A stretch of 14,379 nucleotides of DNA from an uncultured Collinsella sp. (GTDB taxonomy: Bacteria; Actinomycetota; Coriobacteriia; Coriobacteriales; Coriobacteriaceae). The notes beneath the pieces are model-generated. The model was given only the letters and a program-made list of their open reading frames with translations, was not told where the DNA came from and searched no databases. The stretch is taken from the NCBI GenBank assembly GCA_900550835.1, contig URTP01000037.1, positions 1-14,379 on the forward strand, given 5' to 3'. This document shows, piece after piece, positions 5,278 through 12,197 of the stretch. How positions within the stretch are numbered: the stretch's first letter is position 1; every line of letters starts with the position of its first letter. Made by a program: the position numbers and the translations under genes.

Positions 5278-6879
5278 GTGTCTGCAACCATTAAACCCTT
5301 CACCGATGAGTTCGAAGAGTATGGCCGCGATGAATCTCGTGCATCGGGCGAAGCATCGAGCATCTCGTTTCCGACAACGGAAGACGAGGTCCGTGCCATT
5401 TTGGAAACGCTTCATGCCGAGCGTGTCCCGGTAACGGTTCAGGGCGCCCGAACCGGCCTTGCCGCCGGTGCCGTGCCCCACGGTGGGCATATCCTCAATA
5501 CTTCCCGTATGAATCGCTACTTGGGCCTTCGCCGCGATGAACAAGGCCAATTTCTGCTGCGCGTGGAGCCGGGCGTTGTGCTCTCGGAGCTGCGTAAGCA
5601 GCTGAGCAAGAAGGTACTGCCGACCGCTGGTTGGGACCAGGCATCGCTTGAGGCCTACGAGGAGTTCCAAGAGTCCCCCGAGCAGTTCTTTCCCACCGAT
5701 CCCACCGAGGCATCTGCCTGTCTGGGTGGCATGGCGGCATGCAACGCCTCCGGCGCCCGCAGCTACGCTTACGGCTCCATGCGCCCGCATATCACGGGAC
5801 TCCACGTCGCGCTGGCTGATGGCGATTTGCTTGAGCTTCAGCGCGGCGAGGCTTTTGCCCAGGGCCGCCACCTGTCGCTCGTGACGGCAGAGGGCCGTAC
5901 GCTCGAGCTCGATCTTCCCGGCTATACCATGCCCGAGACAAAAAATGCCTCAGGCTATTTCGTTGCGGACGATATGGACGCCATCGACCTCTTTATCGGC
6001 GCGTGCGGCACGCTCGGCGTTATCACCGAGCTCGAGATTGCCCTGCAGGCGGCGCCTGCGGTCGTTTGGGGTGTGAGTTGCTTTTTCGATAGCGAGGACA
6101 AGGCGGTGTCCTTTACCGATTCCGTGCGCCCTGTCCTGTCCCATGCGGCTGCCATCGAGTACTTCGATGCTGGCGCCCTGGATATTCTACGTCGCCAGCG
6201 CGAGCAGTCGACGGCGTTTGCCTCGCTGCCGGCGCTCGACAAAGAGGCCAAGGTATGTGTCTACGTGGAGCTCGATTGCGATGACGAGGCGCAGGCGACC
6301 GAGGAGCTGTACCACTTGGGATGGGTGCTGGAGCTTGCGGGCGGCCGCGACGATGCGACATGGGTCGCCCGCACCGAAGTCGATCGCGAGTGCCAGCGGT
6401 TCTTCCGCCACGCGGTGCCCGAGAGCGTCAACATGCTCATTGACGAGCGTCGCCGCACCGACCCCACCATTACCAAGCTGGGATCGGATATGTCGGTGCC
6501 CAATGCACGCCTTGCCGATGTCATGGCCCTCTATCGCCGCACGCTGGCCGAAAGCGGGCTTGAGTCTGCTGCCTGGGGACACATCGGGAACAACCATCTG
6601 CATGTGAACATCCTGCCGCGCGATGCGCAAGACTACCGTCGTGGTGGAGAGCTCTTTGCCCAGTGGGCTTCCGAGGTCACGGCCATGGGCGGTGCCGTTT
6701 CTGCCGAACACGGCGTCGGCAAGATCAAGGCGGGCTTCTTGGAGACGATGTACGGCCACGAGGCCATGGTCGAGTCGGCGCGCCTCAAACTCCAGCTCGA
6801 TCCTGCCGGCCAGTTGGGTCGCGGCAACCTGTTTACGGAGAAGCTCTTGGATGAACTCGTCCAGAAAGGGGGCGCGTGA
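5278..6879 (+). CDS. FAD-binding 2-hydroxyacid (probably D-lactate or glycolate) dehydrogenase
   Basis: 533 residues, GTG start with GGGGGAG upstream. The N-terminal half is a PCMH-type FAD-binding domain: VPVTVQGARTGLAAGAVP (phosphate loop), GGMAACNASGARSYAYGSMRPHI, and GACGTLGVITELEIAL near residue 245. The C-terminal FAD-oxidase domain carries GHIGNNHLHVN, with H435, H440 and H442, and SAEHGVGK with E477 and H478, the metal and substrate residues of GlcD/D-lactate dehydrogenases. At 533 residues it is somewhat longer than most GlcD proteins. It heads an operon with etfB and etfA, which identifies EtfAB as its electron acceptor and makes it the counterpart of LctD in the Acetobacterium woodii lactate dehydrogenase-Etf complex. 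Lactate is the favoured substrate by context; glycolate or another 2-hydroxyacid is possible. Cytoplasmic. Confidence 0.88.
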   Translation: MSATIKPFTDEFEEYGRDESRASGEASSISFPTTEDEVRAILETLHAERVPVTVQGARTGLAAGAVPHGGHILNTSRMNRYLGLRRDEQGQFLLRVEPGVVLSELRKQLSKKVLPTAGWDQASLEAYEEFQESPEQFFPTDPTEASACLGGMAACNASGARSYAYGSMRPHITGLHVALADGDLLELQRGEAFAQGRHLSLVTAEGRTLELDLPGYTMPETKNASGYFVADDMDAIDLFIGACGTLGVITELEIALQAAPAVVWGVSCFFDSEDKAVSFTDSVRPVLSHAAAIEYFDAGALDILRRQREQSTAFASLPALDKEAKVCVYVELDCDDEAQATEELYHLGWVLELAGGRDDATWVARTEVDRECQRFFRHAVPESVNMLIDERRRTDPTITKLGSDMSVPNARLADVMALYRRTLAESGLESAAWGHIGNNHLHVNILPRDAQDYRRGGELFAQWASEVTAMGGAVSAEHGVGKIKAGFLETMYGHEAMVESARLKLQLDPAGQLGRGNLFTEKLLDELVQKGGA

Positions 6880-6881
6880 AG

Positions 6882-7697
6882 ATGAGTGATTTCCATATGG
6901 TGGTGTGCGTCAAGGCGGTGCCCGGAAGCACCGAGGTCAAGATGGACCCCAAGACCAATACTATCGTGCGTGATGGCAAGCAGGCGGTCATTAATCCCTT
7001 CGATGCAAGTGCCCTCGAATGTGCGCTAGCGCTGAAGGACGACTTTATCGGCTTTGGCATGGACGTGCGTGTGACGGTGGTGTCGATGGGCATCCCCGCG
7101 ACCGAATCGCTGCTGCGCGACTGCATCGCCCGCGGTGCCGACGACGCGCTGCTGCTGACCGATCGCGCCTTTGCGGGCGCCGATACCCTAGCCACCACCT
7201 ATGCCCTCAAATGCGGCATCGAGGCACTCGATGAGGACTTTGACCTGCTCATCTGCGGCAAGATGGCGGTGGACGGCGATACGGCCCAGATCGGCCCCGA
7301 GCTGGCCGGCGCCTTTGGGGTCCCCTGCGTGACCGACGTGAGCTGTGTGCAGAGCGCGGGATTTACGACGTGTGGCTCGCTGGCGCTCGTTCACGGCTGC
7401 GATGCCGGCGAGGAGACGGTGTACCTGGAGATGCCGTGTGCGATGACGACTGCCAAGGAGATTGGCCAGCTGCGCATGCCGAGTATTGCCGGTATTCGCG
7501 CGGCCGAGGATGCAGACGTGCGCGTGGCCAGCGCTGCCGACGTAAACGCCGACCCCTCGCGTTGCGGCCTTGCCGGATCACCGACGCAGGTCGTGCGCTC
7601 GTTTGTGCCCGACCGTGACCAAACGTGCGAGGCCGTCGAGGGAACGGCGTCCGAGCAGGCGGTAAAACTTGCCAAGATTATCGAGGGGATGGCATAG
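6882..7697 (+). CDS. etfB: Electron transfer flavoprotein beta subunit, bifurcating type
   Basis: 271 residues. The EtfB fold is clear from VVCVKAVPGSTEVKMDP at the start, INPFDASALECALALKD at 38-53, and GADDALLLTDRAFAGADTLATTYAL at 85-109 (given as a stretch of motifs). DGDTAQIGPELA at 131-142 matches the form typical of electron-bifurcating Etfs (DGDTAQVGP) rather than the DDDxNQxG form of ordinary Etfs. In those proteins EtfB holds the bifurcating FAD and binds NAD(H). The ATG at 6882 follows the dehydrogenase stop by two bases and uses the AAAGGGGG ribosome site; a GTG at 6876 overlapping that stop is the alternative. It ends with TAG directly abutting the etfA ATG, so the three genes are one translational unit. 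Confidence 0.92.
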   Translation: MSDFHMVVCVKAVPGSTEVKMDPKTNTIVRDGKQAVINPFDASALECALALKDDFIGFGMDVRVTVVSMGIPATESLLRDCIARGADDALLLTDRAFAGADTLATTYALKCGIEALDEDFDLLICGKMAVDGDTAQIGPELAGAFGVPCVTDVSCVQSAGFTTCGSLALVHGCDAGEETVYLEMPCAMTTAKEIGQLRMPSIAGIRAAEDADVRVASAADVNADPSRCGLAGSPTQVVRSFVPDRDQTCEAVEGTASEQAVKLAKIIEGMA

Positions 7698-8903
7698 ATG
7701 AGCGGGCTGATTATCGATAGCGAAGCCTGTATCGGCTGCGGTCGCTGCGTTCGCGCCTGCGCCTCGGGCGGCATTGTGGTGGAGGGTGAGCGCCCCAATC
7801 GCTGTGCCCGCGTAACCGACGGCTGTATCCTGTGCGGTGGGTGCGTCGACGCCTGCCCCGTCAACGCCATCTCGATTGAGCGCGACGAGGCCGCCGGCGC
7901 GGCAGACCTTGACGCATATCGAGACATCTGGATCTTCGTGCAGACTGACGAGCACGATGCCGTTGCATCCGTGGCCTTCGAGCTCATGGGCAAGGGGCGC
8001 GAGCTTGCCGATGCCCGCGGCTGCCGTCTGGTGGCACTGGTCGGCATGAGCCCCGAGGGCTCACTCGGGGACCTGGAGCATCTGATTTGCGCCGGTGCGG
8101 ACGAAGTTCTGGTCTGTCGTGACGAGCGCCTGCGTCAGAACGACGCGGAGGTCTACGCTCGCTTGATCTGCGATTTGGTAGCCGAGCGCAAGCCCGAGGC
8201 CATTCTGTACGGCGCGACCGCCTTTGGTCGCGAGCTGGCGCCCGGTGTGGCCGTGCGCTTGCAGACGGGCCTTACGGCCGATTGCACGGTGCTTTCGATG
8301 GATACGGAGACGGGTCTGCTGCAGCAGACGCGCCCGGCGTTTGGCGGCAACCTGATGGCCACCATTATCTGCCCCAACCACCGTCCTCAGATGGCAACGG
8401 TGCGCCCCGGCATCTTTAAGGCGCCCGAGTTTGACTATAGCCGCTCCGGCACGATTGCCCAGGTAGTGCTAGCGGATGACGTTAAGGCCCGTGTCGAGAT
8501 CTCGATTCCCGCCGAGGAGTGGGGACAGCAGGCCTCAATTGCCGATGCCGAGCGTCTGGTCGTGGTGGGCCGCGGCATCGGCTCCAAGAAGAATCTGCCC
8601 CTGATGCGAAAGCTCGCCGATGCCCTGGGTGCCGAGCTTGGTTGCACGCGTCCCATTGTGGAGGCAGGCTGGTTGGAGTATCGCCACCAAATTGGCCAGA
8701 CGGGTGTATCGGTCTCGCCCAAGCTTCTCGTGAGTATCGGTGTTTCGGGCGCCATCCAGCATCTTGCCGGCATCGGTGGGGCGGAGTGCATTATCGCCAT
8801 CAACGAGGACCCGGATGCCCCCATCTTTGGTGCTGCCCAGTACAAGGTTGTCGGTGATGCCGTCGAGGTCGTCGAGGAGCTGCTGGCCCAGTTTGAGCGC
8901 TAG
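7698..8903 (+). CDS. etfA: Electron transfer flavoprotein alpha subunit with N-terminal 2x[4Fe-4S] ferredoxin domain
   Basis: 401 residues, longer than a plain EtfA (about 310-330) because of an N-terminal ferredoxin domain at about 1-62. Two cluster motifs are visible: C11, C14, C17, C21 and C43, C46, C49, C53, each C-x2-C-x2-C-x3-C; the second is followed by Pro, the first is not. The C-terminal FAD domain has RPAFGGNLMATI and the EtfA signature, with GQTG at 333-336 and SGAIQHLAGIGG at about 348-359, ending IAINEDPDAPIF. A ferredoxin-fused EtfA is characteristic of lactate dehydrogenase-Etf confurcating complexes such as LctC, and supports ferredoxin coupling. It follows etfB with no gap. 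Its stop overlaps that of the opposing HD gene, leaving no room for a terminator between them. Confidence 0.93.
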   Translation: MSGLIIDSEACIGCGRCVRACASGGIVVEGERPNRCARVTDGCILCGGCVDACPVNAISIERDEAAGAADLDAYRDIWIFVQTDEHDAVASVAFELMGKGRELADARGCRLVALVGMSPEGSLGDLEHLICAGADEVLVCRDERLRQNDAEVYARLICDLVAERKPEAILYGATAFGRELAPGVAVRLQTGLTADCTVLSMDTETGLLQQTRPAFGGNLMATIICPNHRPQMATVRPGIFKAPEFDYSRSGTIAQVVLADDVKARVEISIPAEEWGQQASIADAERLVVVGRGIGSKKNLPLMRKLADALGAELGCTRPIVEAGWLEYRHQIGQTGVSVSPKLLVSIGVSGAIQHLAGIGGAECIIAINEDPDAPIFGAAQYKVVGDAVEVVEELLAQFER

Positions 8904-9712
8904 GCACGCGCCAGCCAGTCGCGCATCTCGTCCTTTAGGCGGCTCCAGGTTGCCTGCGTGGCGGGGTCGGTAAAGGGCCGCGTAATGCCAAAGGGCGCGT
9001 CGAGCAGGCGGTAGATATCGCCTTGCTCGCGCGCCAGCGCGCGGCTTGCCGGATAGACGAGCTCAAACATAAAGCAGATAAGCCCCACCAAGAAGTCGGC
9101 GGGCTCATCGCGCTCATCGCGCGCGACGCAGCGGTGCTCGTCAAAGGCGGTAAGCGCCGGTGTCGAGAAGTGGCTGGCGAGAAACGTGTCCTCATCCACC
9201 TTGAGGACGGTGTCGACGGTGCTGTCGGCGATGGTGCGCATAATGTCGATCTTGTCGCCATCGCGCACGATGTCGCAGAAGCTCCGCGTGCGCTCGTCGA
9301 GCTGTGCGGGTAGACGGAAATCGCTGTGATAGGCGATGCTCGCTCGGATGAGCTCATCTTCTACCGGGTCATCGATAAAGTCGCGGATGCTCATTACGGC
9401 GGGTGCATCGGCGGGATTCTCGCCAAAGAGGACCTCGATGCCCAGCACTGCATGGCTCATGCTCTCGGCGTCCTTAAAGGTGTCCCAGCGTCGCAGCTGC
9501 TCAAAGCGGCCCATATCGTGCAGCAGGCCGCAAAGCCATGCCAGGTCAATATCTTCTGACGACCAGCCCTGCTCGCGCGCTACGGCATCGCATGCCTCGG
9601 CCACGTGGTACGTATGCTCGATTTTGAGCGCGATGCGTGGGTTGGTGGCGTCGTAGGCATCGGTGTAGCTTTTGAAGGCCGCGCGCGCCCGGTCTCGATC
9701 GATAGCTGTCAT
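8900..9712 (-). CDS. HD-domain phosphohydrolase
   Basis: 270 residues. The HD metal-site pattern is present: H33 in KIEHTYHV, H65-D66 in CGLLHDMGRFEQ, H129 in IAYHSDF, and D153 in RDGDKID. HD proteins of this kind hydrolyse phosphate esters of nucleotides or small metabolites; the substrate cannot be read from the sequence. No signal peptide or membrane segment is present, so it is cytoplasmic. The ATG at 9712 has AGGAAG upstream. The gene is single, divergent from azlC, and its stop CTA (minus TAG) overlaps the etfA TAG, forming a shared CTAG. A -10-like TACAAT lies on the minus strand inside the 9744-9779 inverted repeat. Confidence 0.85.
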   Translation of the reverse strand: MTAIDRDRARAAFKSYTDAYDATNPRIALKIEHTYHVAEACDAVAREQGWSSEDIDLAWLCGLLHDMGRFEQLRRWDTFKDAESMSHAVLGIEVLFGENPADAPAVMSIRDFIDDPVEDELIRASIAYHSDFRLPAQLDERTRSFCDIVRDGDKIDIMRTIADSTVDTVLKVDEDTFLASHFSTPALTAFDEHRCVARDERDEPADFLVGLICFMFELVYPASRALAREQGDIYRLLDAPFGITRPFTDPATQATWSRLKDEMRDWLARA

Positions 9713-9743
9713 AATGACTTCCTAAAAAGTTGTGTCTTTCGAT

Positions 9744-9779
9744 CCGGTGGCAATTGTAGGTGAACTTTATTGCCACCGG
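9744..9779. promoter_or_regulatory. Perfect 11-bp inverted repeat between the HD gene and azlC
   Basis: CCGGTGGCAAT (9744-9754) is exactly inverted as ATTGCCACCGG (9769-9779) with a 14-base spacer. The spacer contains AGGTGA, and the right arm contains an in-frame TTG. On the minus strand the left edge covers TACAAT, a likely -10 for the HD gene. It is therefore placed to act as an operator for both divergent genes, or as an RNA hairpin on the azlC transcript that hides a ribosome site. The 11-bp perfect match is well above chance for such a gap. Confidence 0.55.
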
Positions 9780-9838
9780 TTGATATTTCTGCTGCGTTGC
9801 AAGGCGCGCTGCAGACGACTTACCAGAATGGGAGTGGC

Positions 9839-10531
9839 ATGGTCCTTAGGATCTTTAAAATCGTCTGGCCAGTGATGCTTACCTATGTTGCAATAGGCGC
9901 GCCGTGCGGAATGATCATGGGGCAGACGGGAATGGAGCCCTGGATGGTCTTTGCTCTGAGCAGCACGTTTGTGACGGGCAGCGGCCAGTTTATGATCTGC
10001 AATCTTTGGCTGGCGGGCGTACCGGCACCTTCGATTATCGCGAGCGTCGCCGCCATCTCCTCGCGCTTCGCTCTTTACTCGGCATCGATCGCACCCCATC
10101 TGGCGGGCGCCTCGAAGCGTCAGACGCTGGCTGTTGCCGCGACGCTCACCGAGGAGGCATACGGCATCTCGCTTGCCAAGCTGGTTGAGGGGGAGGATTG
10201 GGGCCCGCGCGAATCCTTCGTGCTCAACGTGATCCTCATCGCGACATGGGGCGCTTCGTGCACGATGGGTGCCATCGTCGGTGCCGTTGTCGATGTTCCC
10301 ACCGCTATTGCGAGTTTCGTCTGCACGTCGCTCTTTATCTGTCTACTCTTTTCGCAGCGGCTGTCGCGCGGCAACGTTGTCGCGGCGGTTTCGGGCGCGG
10401 TGTCCGTCGCCGTATGCAAGTTCTTGGGCCTCACGAATATTGCCGTGCCGGCAAGCGTCGTGGTCGGCATTGCCATTGCGCTGGCGTGCGATGCTGTATT
10501 AGACGGAAGAGGTGCCCGCGATGCCCGTTAA
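9839..10531 (+). CDS. azlC: AzlC-type branched-chain amino acid exporter, large subunit
   Basis: 230 residues from the ATG at 9839, an integral membrane protein with several hydrophobic helices. Family marks include STFVTGSGQF at about 42-51, SSRFALYSASIAPHL at about 74-88, and LTEEAYGISL at about 103-112, matching AzlC. With AzlD it exports leucine, isoleucine, valine or analogues across the cytoplasmic membrane. The start was chosen because GGGAG lies four bases before the ATG; an upstream TTG at 9770 in the same frame would add 23 residues with poor codon use and sits inside the inverted repeat. Overlaps azlD by 11 bases. No regulator gene (AzlB or Lrp-like) is adjacent. Confidence 0.85.
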   Translation: MVLRIFKIVWPVMLTYVAIGAPCGMIMGQTGMEPWMVFALSSTFVTGSGQFMICNLWLAGVPAPSIIASVAAISSRFALYSASIAPHLAGASKRQTLAVAATLTEEAYGISLAKLVEGEDWGPRESFVLNVILIATWGASCTMGAIVGAVVDVPTAIASFVCTSLFICLLFSQRLSRGNVVAAVSGAVSVAVCKFLGLTNIAVPASVVVGIAIALACDAVLDGRGARDAR

Positions 10532-10844
10532 CGAGTTCTTGGTTCTGTGGCTGTCGTCGTGGGCTGCTATCGCGTTCTTTCGCATCGCGCCGGCGTTTGC
10601 CTTGCGCGGGAGAACGCTGTCGCCCCGCATTACCGAGGCCCTGGGTTATATCCCGCCCGCTGCCTTTGCCGCGCTGGTCGCCAACGACTTGGTGAGCCCC
10701 GGGGCGTTCGACGCGGGACTCTGGCCTGCCTTGGTTCCCTGGATTGCGGCTGCCGGCGTCGTGGTGGTGGCAATCAGGACAAAGTCGATGTTGTGGTGCT
10801 GTGTTTCGGGCATCGTGCTCTATATCGTTTTGAGCCTCGTATAA
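10521..10844 (+). CDS. azlD: AzlD-type branched-chain amino acid exporter, small subunit
   Basis: 107 residues with four hydrophobic segments. The RIAPAFALRGRTLSPRITEALGYIPPA section matches AzlD in order, with the LGYIPPAAFAAL centre characteristic of the family. Length is typical. The ATG at 10521 has GAGGTG six bases upstream; a GTG at 10512 would be too close to a ribosome site. The gene overlaps azlC by 11 bases, so the two are translationally coupled and form one exporter. Confidence 0.85.
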   Translation: MPVNEFLVLWLSSWAAIAFFRIAPAFALRGRTLSPRITEALGYIPPAAFAALVANDLVSPGAFDAGLWPALVPWIAAAGVVVVAIRTKSMLWCCVSGIVLYIVLSLV

Positions 10845-10985
10845 GAGCGGGACACGTTTAGCATCCCGGCCAACGAATCCAATTTTTCACCGAGCTGGTC
10901 TATTTCTTCTGGTACCATGGTCAAACTTTACTGTAGCAAAGCGTGACGTGGGCTTTTGTACCCCGTCAGCGGAAATGGGGGTTTC
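10845..10985. other. Intergenic gap between azlD and kdgT
   Basis: No gene is seen. CGGGA at 10848-10852 can pair with TCCCG at 10864-10868, and a TTTTT run follows about 13 bases later, at best a weak terminator for azlCD. CTTTACTGTAGCAAAG at 10926-10941 is an imperfect palindrome (12 of 16 positions) about 45 bases before the kdgT start and could be an operator. No convincing -35/-10 pair was found. Confidence 0.3.
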
Positions 10986-12007
10986 ATGGCACAGGAAGCG
11001 ACCGCCAACGAGCAAAAGAAATTCAAGGTCCCGCGCATCCCGGGCGACATCATGATCTATCCGATGATCGTCGGTCTTTTGCTCAACACCTTCTGCCCGC
11101 AGGTTTTTGAGATCGGCGGCTTCTTTACGGCTGCCTGCCGCGGTGGCTCCAATACCATCGTCGCCGCGATCCTGCTGTTTGTGGGCGCCGGCATCAGCTT
11201 TAAGTCCACGCCGGGTGCCATCAAGACCGGTATCGTCGTGCTGATCCCCAAGCTGGTCGTCGCAGCGGCTCTCGGCCTGGGCGTGGCATATTTCTTTAAC
11301 GACAACTTCCTGGGTCTGAGCTCCGTGTCTATCATCGGCGGCATCACGTTTTGCAACATGGCGCTCTATACGGGCATCATGGCGAGTTCGGCGATGAGTC
11401 CGAGCAGGGCGCCGTCGGTATCCTGTTCTTTACGGCTGGCCCCGCCGTCACGATGATCATCCTCGGTGTTTCCGGCCTCGCCAACATTCCCATTGGCACC
11501 ATTATCGGCTCCATCTTGCCACTCGTTATTGGCATGGTTCTGGGCAACCTGTTCCCGTTTATCAAGAACCTGCTGGTTCCCGGCGCCAATCCCGCGATTG
11601 CCGTCATCGGATTTCAGCTCGGTGCGTCCATGAGCCTGTCGAGCTTTATCACCGGCGGTATTTCCGGCATCTTGCTGGGCCTTGTCACGCTGTTTGTCGT
11701 CGGTCCCATCACCTTTGCGTTCGAGCGTCTGTGCGGCGGCAATGGCAAGGCCGCTGTGGCTTGCTCCACCATTGCCGGCACGGCTATGACCACACCGGTT
11801 GCCCTCGCCGAGGTCGCACCGCGTTACGCCGAGCTTGCGCCCACCGCGTACGCTCAGATCGCCACCGCCGTTATCATCACGGCGATCATGGCTCCGATTC
11901 TGACTGGCTGGGTCGACAAGAAGTTCTGCCAAGGCAAGGAGGATCTGTCGCCTGTCGGTGTCGAGGCCATCGAGGAGGCCGTCGCGACTGACATCGATGG
12001 CGAGTAG
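10986..12007 (+). pseudogene. kdgT: 2-keto-3-deoxygluconate permease, frameshifted by a one-base deletion
   Basis: A KdgT-family permease in two frames. The first part (ATG 10986, GGGGG upstream) encodes 132 good residues: IPGDIMIYPMIVGLLLN, VGAGISFKSTPG, and NMALYTGIM. After ATG at 11379-11381 the frame goes wrong and ends at 11456. The other frame continues exactly where needed, GEFGDESEQGAVGILFFTAGP through TAMTTPVALAEVAP, to the TAG at 12007. One extra G in ATGGCGAG at 11379-11386 (making ATGGGCGAG) restores a 340-residue protein of normal length. The intact protein would take up 2-keto-3-deoxygluconate, a pectin and uronate breakdown product, with protons. The second part lacks its own ribosome site. 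Either a true recent inactivation or a sequencing error in a G run. Confidence 0.85.
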
Positions 12008-12056
12008 CAATCGATACCCATCAATGATGCCGGCGTGTGCAATTCGCGCCGTATGG

Positions 12057-12096
12057 GCGCCCGAACAGAAACTGTTTTGCAGTGATGTTCGGGCGC
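12057..12096 (+). terminator. Long perfect inverted repeat after kdgT, probable transcription terminator or operator
   Basis: GCGCCCGAACA (12057-12067) is exactly inverted as TGTTCGGGCGC (12086-12096), an 11-bp stem. The 18-base loop contains a further ACTG/CAGT pair, extending the hairpin. It lies 50 bases after the kdgT stop. The bases that follow (TCTGCTATTAT) are only moderately T-rich, so termination efficiency is uncertain, and the right arm abuts the GGDEF promoter. Confidence 0.5.
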
Positions 12097-12098
12097 TC

Positions 12099-12107
12099 TG
12101 CTATTAT
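12099..12107 (+). promoter_or_regulatory. Extended -10 promoter for the GGDEF gene
   Basis: TGCTATTAT combines a TG extension with TATTAT (five of six matches). TTGCAG at 12078-12083 could be a distant -35 with a long 19-base spacer. Transcription would start near 12114, inside the next inverted repeat. The same TGC-TAT-N-AT form appears in the TerB_N promoter at 839-847. Confidence 0.45.
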
Positions 12108-12134
12108 CCCCTTTACCCCTGCGGAGTAAAGGGG
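12108..12134 (+). promoter_or_regulatory. Perfect 9-bp inverted repeat over the GGDEF transcription start
   Basis: CCCCTTTAC (12108-12116) and GTAAAGGGG (12126-12134) are exact inverted copies around a nine-base loop. It begins directly after the -10 element and would span roughly +1 to +21, a classic operator position. TGTTTATT follows, so a terminator hairpin for kdgT read-through is the alternative reading. Confidence 0.45.
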
Positions 12135-12197
12135 TGTTTATTGCCCTGATTCGAATTGGGCGATTCTGACCACTTGGGTATTGAAGGGATGGCGCTA

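Noticed and set aside
6187..6759. A 190-codon minus-strand frame opposite the dehydrogenase
   Set aside because: The plus strand has catalytic motifs of the dehydrogenase C-terminal domain over the same bases.
11351..12007. The second half of kdgT as an independent gene
   Set aside because: Its only early start is a TTG without a ribosome site inside the first half, and the two halves join exactly as one KdgT with a single added base.
11366..12010. A 214-codon minus-strand frame opposite kdgT
   Set aside because: Low-complexity Gly/Asp/Arg composition; the plus strand carries recognisable KdgT sequence throughout.
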